Source: Gammaproteobacteria bacterium (lineage in GTDB: Bacteria > Pseudomonadota > Gammaproteobacteria > Thiohalobacterales > Thiohalobacteraceae). From it: 64,000 nucleotides of DNA. The stretch spans positions 27,906-91,905 of the forward strand of contig JAIOJV010000034.1 of NCBI GenBank assembly GCA_019911805.1, read 5' to 3'. The position numbers were made by a program, and so were the translations under genes. The notes below the pieces were generated by a model. The model had not been told where the DNA came from, did not search any database, and saw nothing but the letters and a program-made list of their open reading frames with translations. Within the stretch, counting starts at the first letter, position 1. Every line of letters starts with the position of its first letter. Positions 1-9,504 of the stretch are shown piece by piece.

Positions 1-483
1 GGGTCCGGAAAGGGTCTGACTGAGCGCAAGCTTAGCAAGTATCACTACACCTTCGGTATGGAATATTTCAACGACGTCTATGACTTGGCGACCTATGCCA
101 GTCACGCAGAGGCGTTGAAGGCAGTCGAGAAGAATCTGGCCACCAATACCGTCGGCGTGCGCGAGCTGTACCGCATCGATATCCCTGGTAAGGAAGAGAC
201 TGTCTATGGCGTCTCCATGCAGGCCGGCCCCAACGGCGATCAGTACATGGATGACAAGTTTCAGATGAGTGTGGTCGATTTCGGCGAGCTGAAGGGTACG
301 CCCTATCTCCCCTACGAGGTGATGGTCATCGGCAATCGCGTGGTCGCCCTGCACATGCGGTTCCGTATGGCGGTGTACTACCCGGACCTCAAGATGATGG
401 GCGAAAACAGCTTCATGAAGCTCATGCCAAGCCCCGAGGCCATCCGCAAGGCGCTCACGGCCGCGGTCGGCGGCACCCCCTGA
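1..483 (+). CDS. Unrecognised protein, 3' part only
   Basis: The reading frame is open from the first base, so the gene starts upstream of the window. An internal ATG at 58 could serve as a start, but the upstream codons read as normal protein (ending YHYTFG before that Met). At least 160 residues are visible. They are mixed alpha/beta in character, with a conserved-looking stretch YGVSMQAGP and a hydrophobic patch YEVMVIGNRVVALHMRF. No signal peptide or membrane segment is visible in this part. I do not recognise the family. A strong intrinsic terminator follows 24 bases after the stop, so this is the last gene of its transcript. Confidence 0.7.
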   Translation, partial: GSGKGLTERKLSKYHYTFGMEYFNDVYDLATYASHAEALKAVEKNLATNTVGVRELYRIDIPGKEETVYGVSMQAGPNGDQYMDDKFQMSVVDFGELKGTPYLPYEVMVIGNRVVALHMRFRMAVYYPDLKMMGENSFMKLMPSPEAIRKALTAAVGGTP

Positions 484-506
484 GGCAGCCTTCAGTCTCC
501 CTGCTC

Positions 507-541
507 AAGCAAAGACCCCGGCCTTCGGGGTCTTTGCTTTG
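507..541 (+). terminator. Rho-independent terminator
   Basis: AAAGACCCCG and CGGGGTCTTT form a perfect 10-bp stem closed by a tight GCCTT-type loop and followed by GCTTT. It lies 24 bases after the preceding stop codon. The A-run on the 5' side would let it also work weakly on the other strand. Confidence 0.9.
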
Positions 542-756
542 TACGCCCCGCGCGGGCGCACTCCTGAGAGTGTATTTCCCCGCTTACGCCACCTGACTCA
601 CGATCTGGCTCACTAAGAAACACGTTATGACCTGAACGCCGGTTGGGAACGCGTTGTAACTACCCCTCCCGGTACGCTCGATGGGTCCGAACAGCTGTGC
701 CAGGTGATCTGTGTCTTCATAAGCTGTCTGTCACTCGATGCCAGCACCTCCACGCT

Positions 757-783
757 TAAGTTTTTTGTAACAAGCGTCGCTAT
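757..783 (+). promoter_or_regulatory. Possible sigma-28-type promoter in the 541-971 gap
   Basis: The 431-base gap before the chemoreceptor gene holds no convincing gene. TAAGTTTT at 757, then 11 bases, then GTCGCTAT resembles the flagellar/chemotaxis sigma-28 consensus (TAAAGTTT, 11 bases, GCCGATAA), with 6/8 and 5/8 matches. It would give a leader of about 180 nt. This is inference from weak similarity; the remainder of the gap shows nothing I can name. Confidence 0.25.
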
Positions 784-971
784 CGGAATCAGGAACCAGC
801 GCCGGCGAGCGGGCACGTGCGCCAACACTCTGCGGTCGATGCCGGCTCGGGCGCAATTTCCTTGCTAACACAGACCTTGCCTGGGGCAACTCAGCGGGCC
901 GCGCGGTGAGTGCAGGTTTTGAGTAACGTCGGGCAGTGTGCCCTAACCAGTCCAGCCTTGTGGGTGAGTTT

Positions 972-2147
972 ATGAAACGGAGTATCCTGCGAAACCTTCT
1001 TGCCGCCTCGATCGTCTTCTGGGTGCTGGTGGGTGTACTGTTTCCGAGCGTCGCACGCCTGGTCACGGAATGGGATCCAGGCCTGTTGGGGTGGGCGGCG
1101 CTGATCCTGCTGTTAAGCCCCGTGCTGGGTGTTGCGAACTACTGGTTGGTCAACACGATCCTGTTGCGCAAACTCAAGCACATCTCGGCGGCCGCCAACG
1201 CCATCAGCCAGAACGACCTGAACGTGGCCTGCGAGGTGGAAAGCCACGACCTGATCGGCGAGATCGTCGGCAGTTTCAACGCCATGCGCGATAATCTGCG
1301 CGGTATCATCCATGAGCTCAGTGGCGCGACCGCGCAGGTCGCAGCCGCCGCCGAGGAGCTTTCGGCCGTCACCGACGAGACCAGTCGCGGGGTGCAGAAT
1401 CAGCAGGTCGAGATCGAGCATGTGGCCACGGCCATGAACCAGATGACCGCGACGGTGCAGGAAGTGGCCCACAACGCCGCACTGGCCGCGCAGTCGGCGC
1501 AGCAGGCCGACCGCGAAGCCAAGGGCGGTGCCCTGGTGGCCACCGAGGCCCTGGGCGGCATCGACAATCTGGTGAACGAAATGGAGCGTGCCTCCGGTGT
1601 CATCCACAAACTGGAAAATGAGTCGGAGAGTATTGGCATGGTGCTGGATGTGATCCGCGGTATCGCCGAGCAGACCAATCTGCTGGCCCTGAACGCAGCC
1701 ATAGAGGCCGCGCGCGCGGGCGAGCAGGGTCGTGGTTTCGCCGTGGTCGCCGACGAGGTCCGTACGCTGGCCAGCCGCACCCAGAAATCCACTCAGGAGA
1801 TTCAGCAGATGATCGAACGCCTGCAGGTGGGTGCAGGTGACGCCGTGCGGGTGATGAACGAGGCGCGCGGCATGGCCCAGGGTTGCTCCGATCAGGTGGA
1901 GAAGGCCGCTGAGTCGCTGGGCGGGATCGCTGGCTCCGTATCCCAGATCAACGATATGAACACCCAGATCGCGAGCGCTGCCGAGGAGCAGAGCGCCGTG
2001 GCCGCTGAAATCAACGCCAACGTCAGCAATATCCGTGACGTGGCCGATCAGGCGGCTGCCGGTGCTCAGCAAACGGCCAGTGCCAGCGACGAGCTGGCGC
2101 GCCTGTCCGCACAGTTGCAGGGTTTGATGGGACGTTTCCGTATGTAG
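972..2147 (+). CDS. Methyl-accepting chemotaxis protein (short, no large sensor domain)
   Basis: A chemoreceptor of 391 residues. Start chosen at ATG 972 (MKRSILRN), preceded by GGTGAG; an in-frame start at 936 would add 12 poor residues. Two hydrophobic segments lie at about residues 8-30 and 37-60, separated by only a few residues, so there is essentially no periplasmic ligand domain. A HAMP-like region follows (about 60-115), then the cytoplasmic helical hairpin with the hallmark tip [19 protein letters not shown]. Such receptors usually sense membrane or internal state, or act with a partner. It has its own terminator and is 30 kb from the che operon in this window. There is no C-terminal CheR-docking pentapeptide. 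Confidence 0.9.
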   Translation: MKRSILRNLLAASIVFWVLVGVLFPSVARLVTEWDPGLLGWAALILLLSPVLGVANYWLVNTILLRKLKHISAAANAISQNDLNVACEVESHDLIGEIVGSFNAMRDNLRGIIHELSGATAQVAAAAEELSAVTDETSRGVQNQQVEIEHVATAMNQMTATVQEVAHNAALAAQSAQQADREAKGGALVATEALGGIDNLVNEMERASGVIHKLENESESIGMVLDVIRGIAEQTNLLALNAAIEAARAGEQGRGFAVVADEVRTLASRTQKSTQEIQQMIERLQVGAGDAVRVMNEARGMAQGCSDQVEKAAESLGGIAGSVSQINDMNTQIASAAEEQSAVAAEINANVSNIRDVADQAAAGAQQTASASDELARLSAQLQGLMGRFRM

Positions 2148-2170
2148 ACGGCAGGCCGATTACCCGCGTG

Positions 2171-2206
2171 AAAGCAGACCCGCCGCAAGGCGGGTTTGTT
2201 CTTTGG
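2171..2206 (+). terminator. Rho-independent terminator
   Basis: GACCCGCC, a GCAA tetraloop-like turn and GGCGGGTTTGTTCTTT form a stable stem followed by a T-rich tract, 24 bases after the chemoreceptor stop codon. Confidence 0.85.
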
Positions 2207-2385
2207 GTGGTACTGGCGGTGTTACCAAGGCCGGCATCAGCAACGCCGCATGCCGTGTCGGCAGGACACCGTGAGTACGCGTCCGAGGGCGCCCTCTCAA
2301 CCGCTCCGTGGTCTCACCTTGTACCCCATAGGGCAGGTGTCAGAATCCGCCGCCATTGCCCCGCGGCGCGCCGGACACAAGTTTC

Positions 2386-2420
2386 ACTTGCCTCTTGTAT
2401 CTTGTATCTTGTATCTCTAT
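2386..2420 (+). repeat. Solo arm of family F short-period repeat
   Basis: Three tandem CTTGTAT units after TTGCCT match the right arms of the family F palindromes at 46361 and 48144. No matching left arm is visible upstream. It ends only five bases before the AGGAG of the next gene. The rest of the 2207-2436 gap shows nothing recognisable. Confidence 0.6.
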
Positions 2421-2436
2421 CCACAGGAGATCACGG

Positions 2437-3489
2437 ATGCTGAATTCCCCCCGCCCCTGGCTGCCGTTGGTGTTGGCACTGGCGTTGTGCGGCAACGTCA
2501 TGGCCGTGGGTCTCGACACGCAGCCGGCGGCCGTCCGCGAGATCACCCTCGAGCAGCGCTTTGATGGCGTGGTCGAGGCAGTGCACCGGGCGACCGTCTC
2601 CGCGCAGACCTCGGGGCGTATCGAGGCGATCCTGTTCGACGTCGACGACTATGTGGAGCGCGGCGCGGTCCTGCTGCGCTTCCGGGCGACCGAGCAGGCG
2701 GCGCGCCAGAGACAGGCCGAGGCCGGCCTCGAGGAGGCGCGCGCGCGACTGCGCGAAGCCCGCGACGAGCGCGGCCGCATCGCCGGGATCTTCGCCAGGG
2801 GCCTGGTGGCGAAGGCGGCCATGGACCGGGCCGATGCCGACCTCAAGGCCGCCCAGGCACGCTTCGAAAGTGCCCAGGCACAGCTTGCGGAGGCCAGCGA
2901 GCAACTGGAACATACGGTCGTACGTGCACCGTACAGTGGCATCGTGGTCGAACGTCATGTCGAGCTCGGCGAGACCGCCAATCCGGGGCAGCCGCTCATG
3001 ACCGGCCTGTCACTCGAGCGTCTGCGCGCGGTGACGGCCGTGCCGCAGCGTTACGTCACCGAGGTGCGGGCGTTGGCGCCGGATGCGATCCGTGTCTATA
3101 CCGATGCGGGTGCGGCCCTGTCCAGCGAATCGATTACGGTGTCACCCTATGCCGACCCGGGCAGCCACAGCTTCCGTGTACGCCTGGATCTCGCGCCCGG
3201 CAGCCACAGCCTCTATCCCGGTATGCTGGTCAAGGTGGGTTTTGCGCTGGGGGAGGGCGAGCAACTGCTCATCCCGCAATCCGCCCTGGTGCGGCGCAGT
3301 GAGGTCACGGGTGTCTATGTCGTGGACCCCGATGGTGCGGTGACCCTCCGGCAGATCCGCGCGGGTCATATCATTGACGACGACCATGTGGTGATCCTGG
3401 CTGGTCTCAAGCCTGGCGAGCAGGTCGCACTCGACCCCGTCGCCGCGGCCGTCCTTCTCAAACGGCAGACGGCGGGCACCACGCCGTGA
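2437..3489 (+). CDS. RND efflux periplasmic adaptor (membrane fusion protein)
   Basis: Adaptor subunit of an RND-type tripartite exporter, joining the inner-membrane pump to an outer-membrane channel. ATG 2437 has AGGAG 8 bases upstream; the start at 2356 would read through repeat sequence. 350 residues. An N-terminal signal peptide (MLNSPRPW then a hydrophobic run to about residue 24) precedes a biotinyl-lipoyl hairpin whose halves flank an alanine/glutamate-rich coiled coil (about 80-150). The second lipoyl half contains VVRAPYSGIVVERHVELGE. Beta-barrel and membrane-proximal domains follow, with LIPQSALVRRSEVTGVYVV typical of HlyD/AcrA relatives. It overlaps the pump gene by 4 bases (GTGA), indicating translational coupling. 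Substrate is unknown. Confidence 0.92.
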   Translation: MLNSPRPWLPLVLALALCGNVMAVGLDTQPAAVREITLEQRFDGVVEAVHRATVSAQTSGRIEAILFDVDDYVERGAVLLRFRATEQAARQRQAEAGLEEARARLREARDERGRIAGIFARGLVAKAAMDRADADLKAAQARFESAQAQLAEASEQLEHTVVRAPYSGIVVERHVELGETANPGQPLMTGLSLERLRAVTAVPQRYVTEVRALAPDAIRVYTDAGAALSSESITVSPYADPGSHSFRVRLDLAPGSHSLYPGMLVKVGFALGEGEQLLIPQSALVRRSEVTGVYVVDPDGAVTLRQIRAGHIIDDDHVVILAGLKPGEQVALDPVAAAVLLKRQTAGTTP

Positions 3490-6400
3490 GCGAGCGACTC
3501 GGTATCTCTGGCGCCATCGCGCGCACATTCCTGCAATCCCAGATCACGCCGCTGCTGGCACTGGCAGGTTTTCTGCTGGGCCTGTTCGCCGTGGCCATCA
3601 CGCCGCGTGAAGAAGAGCCACAGATCGACGTGACCTTCGCCAACATCTTCATCCCCTTTCCGGGCGCCACCGCCAGCGAGGTGGAACACCTGGTCACGAC
3701 GCCCGCCGAGCAGGTGATGTCGGAGATCGAGGGCGTCAAGCACATCTATTCCGTGTCGCGGCCGGGCATGTCCGTGCTGACCGTCGAATACGAGGTGGGA
3801 GAGGACCGTACCCAGGCCATCGTGCGACTCTACAATGCCGTGTTCTCCAATCAGGACTGGCTGCCGCCCAATCTGGGTACGCTGCCGCCCATCGTCAAAC
3901 CCAAGGGCATCGACGACGTGCCCATCGTGGCGGTCACCCTGTGGACCGCCGACCCGCTGCGCGGTGCCCGGGAACTGCAGGAGGTCGCCCATGCCATCGA
4001 GGCCGAACTGAAGCGGGTCCCCGGTACGCGCGAGATCTATACGCTCGGTGGCCCCGACCAGGTTGCGCATGTACTCCTGGACGTGCAGCGCATGGCCGGT
4101 ACCGGCATCACCCTGGACGGGCTGCGCCAGGCCCTGCAGGGCGCGAACCAGGCCCGTGACAGCGGTGCGCTGGTGGACGGCAACACCGAGATCCTGGTGC
4201 GCACAGGTGATTTTCTCAGCCATACCGACGAGTTGGGTACGCTCGTGATCGGTGTGCATGAGGGGCGGCCGGTCTATCTGCGCGATATCGCCGAGATCCG
4301 CGCCGGTGCCGATCAGCCGGAACGCTACGCCTGGTTCGGCACGGGTCCGGCGGCGGCCCACAAGGGCATCGAACGACAGGGCGAATTTCCGGCAGTGACG
4401 CTTGCCATCGGCAAAAAGCCCGGGACGAATGCTGTGGTGATCGCTGATCAGGTCATCAGTCGGCTGGAGCATTTGCGCGGCATCTTTGTGCCCGCTGGTG
4501 TGGAGATGACCATCACCCGCAACTATGGTGAAACCGCCAACGACAAGGCGCAGACGCTGATCGCCAAGCTGGTGTTTGCCACTACCTTCGTGGTGTTGCT
4601 GGTGCTGGTGGCACTCGGCTGGCGTGCGGCCGTTATCGTCGGGCTGGCCGTGGTGATTACGCTCGCCATCACGCTGTTCGCCTCCTGGGCCTGGGGCTTT
4701 ACACTCAATCGGGTATCACTGTTCGCCCTGATCTTTTCCATTGGCATCCTGGTCGACGATGCCATCGTGGTGGTGGAAAACATCCATCGCCACATGCTGA
4801 TGGGCGGGCGCAGCCTGGTCGAATCGATACCTCTGGCGGTCGACGAGGTCGGTGGTCCAACGATACTGGCGACCTTTACTGTCATTGCGGCCTTGCTGCC
4901 GATGGCCTTCGTGACCGGTCTGATGGGTCCGTACATGAGCCCGATCCCCATCAATGCCAGCATCGGTATGCTGATCTCGCTGGTGGTGGCCTTCGTGTTG
5001 ACGCCCTGGCTGGCACTGAAAATGATCGGCCGCGAGGCCGCGCACGACGAGGTGGGTGACGGCGTGTCACCGCGGCTGCTGCGATTCTTCCACCGCTGGG
5101 TCGGGCCGTTTCTGCGCGGTACGCAGGGGCGCGGCCGCCGCCGTGCCCTGGCGGCGACGGTGCTGGTACTGATCGTGCTGTCACTGGGACTCGTCGTGGT
5201 GCAGTGGGTGGTGCTGAAGATGCTGCCCTTCGACAACAAGTCGGAATTTCAGATCGTGGTCGACATGCCGGAAGGCACCGCGCTGGAACGCACCTCGCAG
5301 GTGCTGGGCGAGCTGGGTCGTTACCTGCGCGAAGTGCCCGAGGTCACCGACTATCAGATCTATGCCGGCACCTCGGCCCCCATCAACTTCAACGGCCTGG
5401 TCCGGCAGTACTATTTACGCACCGGGGCGAATGTCGGTGACATCCAGGTGAATCTGGTGCACCGGAAGCAGCGTGACCGCCAGAGCCACGAGATCGCGCG
5501 GTCGGTGCGGGCACCGCTGCAGGAGATCGGCGCCCGCTATGCTGCCAACATGAAGATCGTCGAGGTACCACCGGGGCCGCCGGTGCTGTCGCCGCTGGTG
5601 GTGGAGATCTACGGGTTGGACTATGCCGGCCAGATCCGTGTCGCCAGGCAGGTGCGTACCGTGTTCGAGGAGACTGCCGACATCGTCGACGTCGACGACA
5701 GTGTCGAGGCACCTGCGCCGCAGCTGCGGATACATATCGATCGCGAGCGGGCGGCCCTGCTGGGTGTGTCGCCCGCAAGCATCGTCGATGCGGTGGGCAC
5801 GCTGTTGTCCGGCGACGACACCACGTATCTGCACAGCGAGGGACAGAAGTATCCAATCCCCGTGCGTCTGGAATTCCCGGTGGCGGACAAGGATCGCATC
5901 GAGCGGCTGTTCTCACTCCGGCTCACCGGTGCCGGCGGCCATCAGGTGGCGCTCGCCGACCTGGTGACCGTCGCCGAGACGCAGCGCGAACAGGCCATCC
6001 ACCACAAGGACCTGCTGCCCATGGTGCAAGTCACCGGTGACATGGCTGGTCATCTGGACAGTCCGCTGTATGGCATGTTCGAGATGGTCGGTCGACTCCG
6101 TGACCTGCAGGTGGGCGGTGGCCAGCCGCTGCAGCAGTTCTTCATCAAGCAGCCGGAGAACCCCTACCGCTACTCCGTGAAATGGGACGGTGAATGGCAG
6201 ATCACCTACGAGACCTTCCGCGACATGGGTATCGCCTATTCGGCGGGCCTGCTGCTGATCTATCTGCTGGTGGTCGCCCAGTTCCGTTCCTACCTCGCGC
6301 CGCTGATCATCATGGCCCCCATCCCGCTCACGATCATCGGTGTGATGCCGGGCCACGCGCTGCTGGGCGCACAGTTCACGGCGACCTCCATGATCGGCAT

Positions 6401-6716
6401 GATCGCCCTGGCCGGCATCATCGTACGCAATTCGATCCTGCTGGTGGATTTCATCAATGCCGAGGCCAGGCGCGGTGTGCCCTTTGAAGAGGCGGTGCTG
6501 CGTTCCGGCGCGGTGCGCGCCAAGCCCATCGTGCTGACCGGGCTGGCTGCCGTGCTGGGTGCGCTGTTCATCCTGGACGATCCGATCTTCAGTGGCCTGG
6601 CGATTTCGCTGATCTTCGGGGTCCTGGTATCGACGGTATTGACCCTGCTGGTGATCCCCGTCATGTATTACGCCTTCCTGTGGAAGCGCCCTGGCTGGGG
6701 CGGCGCGGACAGTTGA
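3486..6716 (+). CDS. RND efflux transporter permease (AcrB/HAE family)
   Basis: Inner-membrane proton-driven pump of 1076 residues, a usual AcrB-family length. GTG start at 3486 inside the adaptor's stop. The twofold RND plan is visible: TM1 (residues 15-35), a large porter region, a TM2-6 bundle (about 355-510) containing DDAIVVVENI with the proton-relay aspartates, a second porter region, and TM8-12 (about 890-1070) with GIIVRNSILLVDFIN. The N-terminal EEEPQIDVTFANIFIPFPGA is typical of the less-studied AcrB relatives paired with short adaptors. No outer-membrane TolC gene accompanies it here, so an unlinked channel is probably used. Drug versus metabolite specificity cannot be read from the sequence. 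Confidence 0.94.
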   Translation: MSERLGISGAIARTFLQSQITPLLALAGFLLGLFAVAITPREEEPQIDVTFANIFIPFPGATASEVEHLVTTPAEQVMSEIEGVKHIYSVSRPGMSVLTVEYEVGEDRTQAIVRLYNAVFSNQDWLPPNLGTLPPIVKPKGIDDVPIVAVTLWTADPLRGARELQEVAHAIEAELKRVPGTREIYTLGGPDQVAHVLLDVQRMAGTGITLDGLRQALQGANQARDSGALVDGNTEILVRTGDFLSHTDELGTLVIGVHEGRPVYLRDIAEIRAGADQPERYAWFGTGPAAAHKGIERQGEFPAVTLAIGKKPGTNAVVIADQVISRLEHLRGIFVPAGVEMTITRNYGETANDKAQTLIAKLVFATTFVVLLVLVALGWRAAVIVGLAVVITLAITLFASWAWGFTLNRVSLFALIFSIGILVDDAIVVVENIHRHMLMGGRSLVESIPLAVDEVGGPTILATFTVIAALLPMAFVTGLMGPYMSPIPINASIGMLISLVVAFVLTPWLALKMIGREAAHDEVGDGVSPRLLRFFHRWVGPFLRGTQGRGRRRALAATVLVLIVLSLGLVVVQWVVLKMLPFDNKSEFQIVVDMPEGTALERTSQVLGELGRYLREVPEVTDYQIYAGTSAPINFNGLVRQYYLRTGANVGDIQVNLVHRKQRDRQSHEIARSVRAPLQEIGARYAANMKIVEVPPGPPVLSPLVVEIYGLDYAGQIRVARQVRTVFEETADIVDVDDSVEAPAPQLRIHIDRERAALLGVSPASIVDAVGTLLSGDDTTYLHSEGQKYPIPVRLEFPVADKDRIERLFSLRLTGAGGHQVALADLVTVAETQREQAIHHKDLLPMVQVTGDMAGHLDSPLYGMFEMVGRLRDLQVGGGQPLQQFFIKQPENPYRYSVKWDGEWQITYETFRDMGIAYSAGLLLIYLLVVAQFRSYLAPLIIMAPIPLTIIGVMPGHALLGAQFTATSMIGMIALAGIIVRNSILLVDFINAEARRGVPFEEAVLRSGAVRAKPIVLTGLAAVLGALFILDDPIFSGLAISLIFGVLVSTVLTLLVIPVMYYAFLWKRPGWGGADS

Positions 6717-6868
6717 TAGCGCGACGACTGCCCGGATTCGCGCATATCCGCATCAGAATATTTTATGTTCGCTGGCTAAGCTGGTAGGATGAGCGCCGCC
6801 TCCGAACAGGCCGCAGGGCGCGAAGGGTCCGGACCTGACCGGCCGCGTACATCGGCCCGCCCTGCGCC

Positions 6869-6888
6869 GCCCGTGCCGCGGGCTTTTC
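6869..6888 (+). terminator. Possible weak terminator after the efflux operon
   Basis: GCCCG and CGGGC around a TGCCG loop, followed by TTTTC, give a short 5-bp GC stem. It lies 152 bases after the pump stop and 26 bases before the LysR gene, so it may instead be a leader hairpin of the latter. The rest of the 197-base gap shows nothing specific. Confidence 0.35.
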
Positions 6889-6913
6889 ATCTCATTGAGA
6901 CATCGAGAAGTGT

Positions 6914-7819
6914 ATGGCTGATCGCAGACTCCAGGTGTTTCATACCGTCGCCCGTCTTCTGAGTTTCACCAAGGCGGCAGAAGCCCTGCACATGACCCAG
7001 CCGGCGGTCACCTTTCAGGTGCGCCAGCTCGAAGAATACTTCAACACGCGTCTGTTCGACCGGACACACAACCGCATCAGTCTCACCGAGGCTGGGCGCC
7101 GGGTGTTCGAGTATGCCGACCGTATTTTCGAGCTCTATGCCGAGATGGAGAATGCCGTACGCGAGATGACCGGTGATATCAGTGGTGTGGTCATGATCGG
7201 GGCGAGCACGACCATCGCCGAATACATGTTGCCTGCACTGCTGGGCGACTTTCGGATGAAGTACCCCGAGGTCAATGTGCAACTCAAGGTATCCAACACC
7301 GACGGCATCGTCTCCATGGTGGAGAACAACATCATCGACCTCGGCGTGGTCGAGGCGCCGGTGTTGAACAAGAACCTGGTCGTCGATGTCTGTCGCATGG
7401 ACCAGCTGGTCGCGATCGTGCCCACCAATCATCCGCTGGCCAAGCACAAAAAGGTCAAGATCGCGGAACTACTCAAGCACCCCTACATCTGCCGCGAGGA
7501 GGGCTCGGGTACACGCGAGGTCATCGCCGAATATCTCAATGCTTGCAACATCAACGCCAATGAACTCTCCATCTGCATGGAGCTCGGCAGTCCCGAGGCA
7601 GTGAAGGGCGCGGTGGAGGCCCGCATGGGCGTGTCTATCGCCTCGCGCGCGACCATCAACAAGGAGCTGCAACTGGGGACACTGGTGGCGCTGACGTTGG
7701 ATCCGAATCTGGAACGGCCGTTTTCCTTCGTCCATCAGAAACAGAAGTTCCGCCACCGCGCCATGGATGAGCTGCTCGGGTTCGCCCAGAATTATTGCAA
7801 GACCCATCAGGCGGAGTGA
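6914..7819 (+). CDS. LysR-family transcriptional regulator
   Basis: 301 residues, the standard LysR length. The N-terminal winged helix-turn-helix (about 3-62) reads FTKAAEALHMTQPAVTFQVRQLEEYFNTRLFDR. A linker helix and a periplasmic-binding-fold co-inducer domain (about 90-295) follow. It resembles the CysB/CbbR-type branch and regulators annotated as selenium-metabolism associated, but the effector cannot be assigned. It is followed by a small unknown gene at a spacing of 8 bases and then by a permease, suggesting a three-gene transcript. LysR proteins commonly regulate an adjacent divergent gene; none is divergent here. Confidence 0.9.
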   Translation: MADRRLQVFHTVARLLSFTKAAEALHMTQPAVTFQVRQLEEYFNTRLFDRTHNRISLTEAGRRVFEYADRIFELYAEMENAVREMTGDISGVVMIGASTTIAEYMLPALLGDFRMKYPEVNVQLKVSNTDGIVSMVENNIIDLGVVEAPVLNKNLVVDVCRMDQLVAIVPTNHPLAKHKKVKIAELLKHPYICREEGSGTREVIAEYLNACNINANELSICMELGSPEAVKGAVEARMGVSIASRATINKELQLGTLVALTLDPNLERPFSFVHQKQKFRHRAMDELLGFAQNYCKTHQAE

Positions 7820-7827
7820 GTGACGCG

Positions 7828-8202
7828 ATGGCCCGACTGGACGATCAGCTGCTGACACTGTTCCACTCGCTAACCGCCGGGGACCAGGCAACGCTGCTGG
7901 CCTTTGCCGACTTTCTGCGCAGTCGCGCGGGTACGGACGCGGCACCCGTTGCACCCAGGGCACCGGCACCCGTCCCGGAACCCGAGGCCATCCCCCGCCC
8001 GGAGCAGGAATCGGTCGTCAAGGCGATCAAGCGGCTGTCACGGACCTATCCGATGCTCGATAAGAGCAAGATGCTCAACGAGACGTCGGCGCTGATGACC
8101 CAGCACGTCATCCAGGGCCGGGATGTCGTGGAGGTCATCGATGAACTCGAGGCGGTCTTCCGGCGTTTCTATGCGGAGCTGAAGGCGGGCCAGGGCCACT
8201 GA
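7828..8202 (+). CDS. Small uncharacterised protein
   Basis: 124 residues from ATG 7828, which has GGAGTGAG upstream; a GTG at 7816 overlapping the LysR stop is an alternative. The N-terminal half is a helix (LLTLFHSLTAGDQATLLAFADFLRSR), then a proline/alanine-rich linker (PVAPRAPAPVPEPEAIPRPE), then a helical C-terminal part (KRLSRTYPMLDKSKMLNETS, VIQGRDVVEVIDELEAVFRR). No membrane segment or cysteine cluster is visible. I do not recognise a named family. The 5-base gap to the permease gene and the 8-base gap after LysR suggest co-transcription and perhaps a shared role. Confidence 0.75.
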   Translation: MARLDDQLLTLFHSLTAGDQATLLAFADFLRSRAGTDAAPVAPRAPAPVPEPEAIPRPEQESVVKAIKRLSRTYPMLDKSKMLNETSALMTQHVIQGRDVVEVIDELEAVFRRFYAELKAGQGH

Positions 8203-8207
8203 GCGCT

Positions 8208-9269
8208 ATGGAAATCGTCCGCGACTGGTTCCGCCGTCACTTCAGCAATCCGCAGGTCGTCAGTCTGGCGCTGTTCCTGATCGCCGGTTTCGCCGTGGTC
8301 ATCATGTTCGGCAACATGCTGGCGCCGGTGTTGGCCAGCGTGGTGATCGCCTACCTGCTCGAGGGCATCGTCGCACCGCTGGAGCGGCGCGGTGTACGGC
8401 GCGCGCTGGCGGTCGCCCTGGTGTTCGTAATCTTCCTGGCGGTGTTGCTGTTCACGCTGCTGGGGATCCTGCCGCGGCTCTCCTATCAGTTGACCCAGCT
8501 GATCCAGCAACTGCCCGACATGGTTTCCCGCGGTCACGCCGCGTTACTGCATCTGCCGGAGAGTTATCCAGGCTTCATCAGCGCGGAGCAGGTTGGACAG
8601 CTCATCACCGCGATCAGCAGTGAAGTCGGGCGCTTCGGGCAGCGCGCGCTGTCGCTGTCGGTGGCGTCGTTGGTGGGGCTGATCACCGCCCTGGTATACC
8701 TGATCCTGATGCCGCTGTTGGTGTTCTTTTTCCTCAAGGACAAGCAGCGCATCATCGACTGGATCACCCACTATCTGCCACGCGAGCGGGCCCTGTCGAC
8801 GGCTGTCTGGCACGATGTCGACCGCCAGATCGGTAATTACGTACGTGGCAAGGTGTGGGAGATCGCTATCATCGGCGTAGTCACCTACATCACCTTCAGG
8901 CTGATGGGCCTGCAATACGCGGTGCTGCTCGGCACCCTCGTCGGCCTGTCGGTGATCATCCCGTATATCGGTGCCATGGTGGTAACCATTCCAGTGGCAC
9001 TGATTGCCTATTTTCAGTGGGGCTGGGGCCCGGAGTTCGCCTGGCTCATGGCGGCCTATCTGGTCATTCAGATGCTCGACGGCAACGTGCTGGTGCCGGT
9101 ACTGTTCTCGGAGGTGGTGAACCTGCACCCCATCGCCATCATCGTCGCGGTGCTGGTGTTCGGCGGGCTGTGGGGGTTCTGGGGTGTATTCTTCGCCATC
9201 CCGCTCGCCACCCTCGTCCAGGCCGTCCTCAAGGCCTGGCCGCGGTTGTTGGATGCGGAGGCAGTGTGA
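8208..9269 (+). CDS. AI-2E/PerM-family membrane transporter
   Basis: 353 residues with about seven or eight membrane segments: an N-terminal pair (about 20-60), one at 66-92, a long central soluble region (about 95-150), and C-terminal segments from about 155 to 345. The family signature GVVTYITFRLMGLQYAVLLG followed by IPYIGAMVVTIPVALIAYFQ is present. Members include E. coli PerM and TqsA and are described as permeases or exporters of small signals, but substrates are seldom known. Last gene of the LysR-led cluster; its stop is 11 bases before a large nested palindrome. Confidence 0.88.
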   Translation: MEIVRDWFRRHFSNPQVVSLALFLIAGFAVVIMFGNMLAPVLASVVIAYLLEGIVAPLERRGVRRALAVALVFVIFLAVLLFTLLGILPRLSYQLTQLIQQLPDMVSRGHAALLHLPESYPGFISAEQVGQLITAISSEVGRFGQRALSLSVASLVGLITALVYLILMPLLVFFFLKDKQRIIDWITHYLPRERALSTAVWHDVDRQIGNYVRGKVWEIAIIGVVTYITFRLMGLQYAVLLGTLVGLSVIIPYIGAMVVTIPVALIAYFQWGWGPEFAWLMAAYLVIQMLDGNVLVPVLFSEVVNLHPIAIIVAVLVFGGLWGFWGVFFAIPLATLVQAVLKAWPRLLDAEAV

Positions 9270-9279
9270 GTACTACTTT

Positions 9280-9494
9280 CACCGCAAAGGGCGCGAAGGC
9301 GCGCAAAGGAAATTCTGATAACAAAACCCGAAACCGCATTTGCCACGGAAACACACGGAAATACACGGAATGCAAAACCCAGTGCGTCCTCACCTTTCGT
9401 GTGTTTCCGTGTGTTTCCGTGGCTGAAATGGGTTTTTTTGGTGTATCGTTCGTTGACGATTTTCCTTTGCGCGCCTTCGCGTCCTTTGCGGTAG
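9280..9494. repeat. Composite palindrome: family B enclosing family C
   Basis: Outer arms at 9280-9314 and 9461-9494 are complementary arrays of CGCAAAGG, GCGCGAAGG and CGCGCAAAGG. Inside, 9341-9423 is a second palindrome with CACGGAAACA/CACGGAAATA units and their complement (CGTGTGTTTCCGTGTGTTTCC). It fills the whole gap between the convergent permease and PhoH genes. The copy at 23113 has the same two-layer plan. Confidence 0.9.
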
Positions 9495-9504
9495 AAGGTC
9501 CGGT

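Noticed and set aside
2148..2436. Small ORFs before the efflux adaptor (for example at 2168 and 2196)
   Set aside because: They begin inside the terminator or run through the family F repeat and lack ribosome sites.
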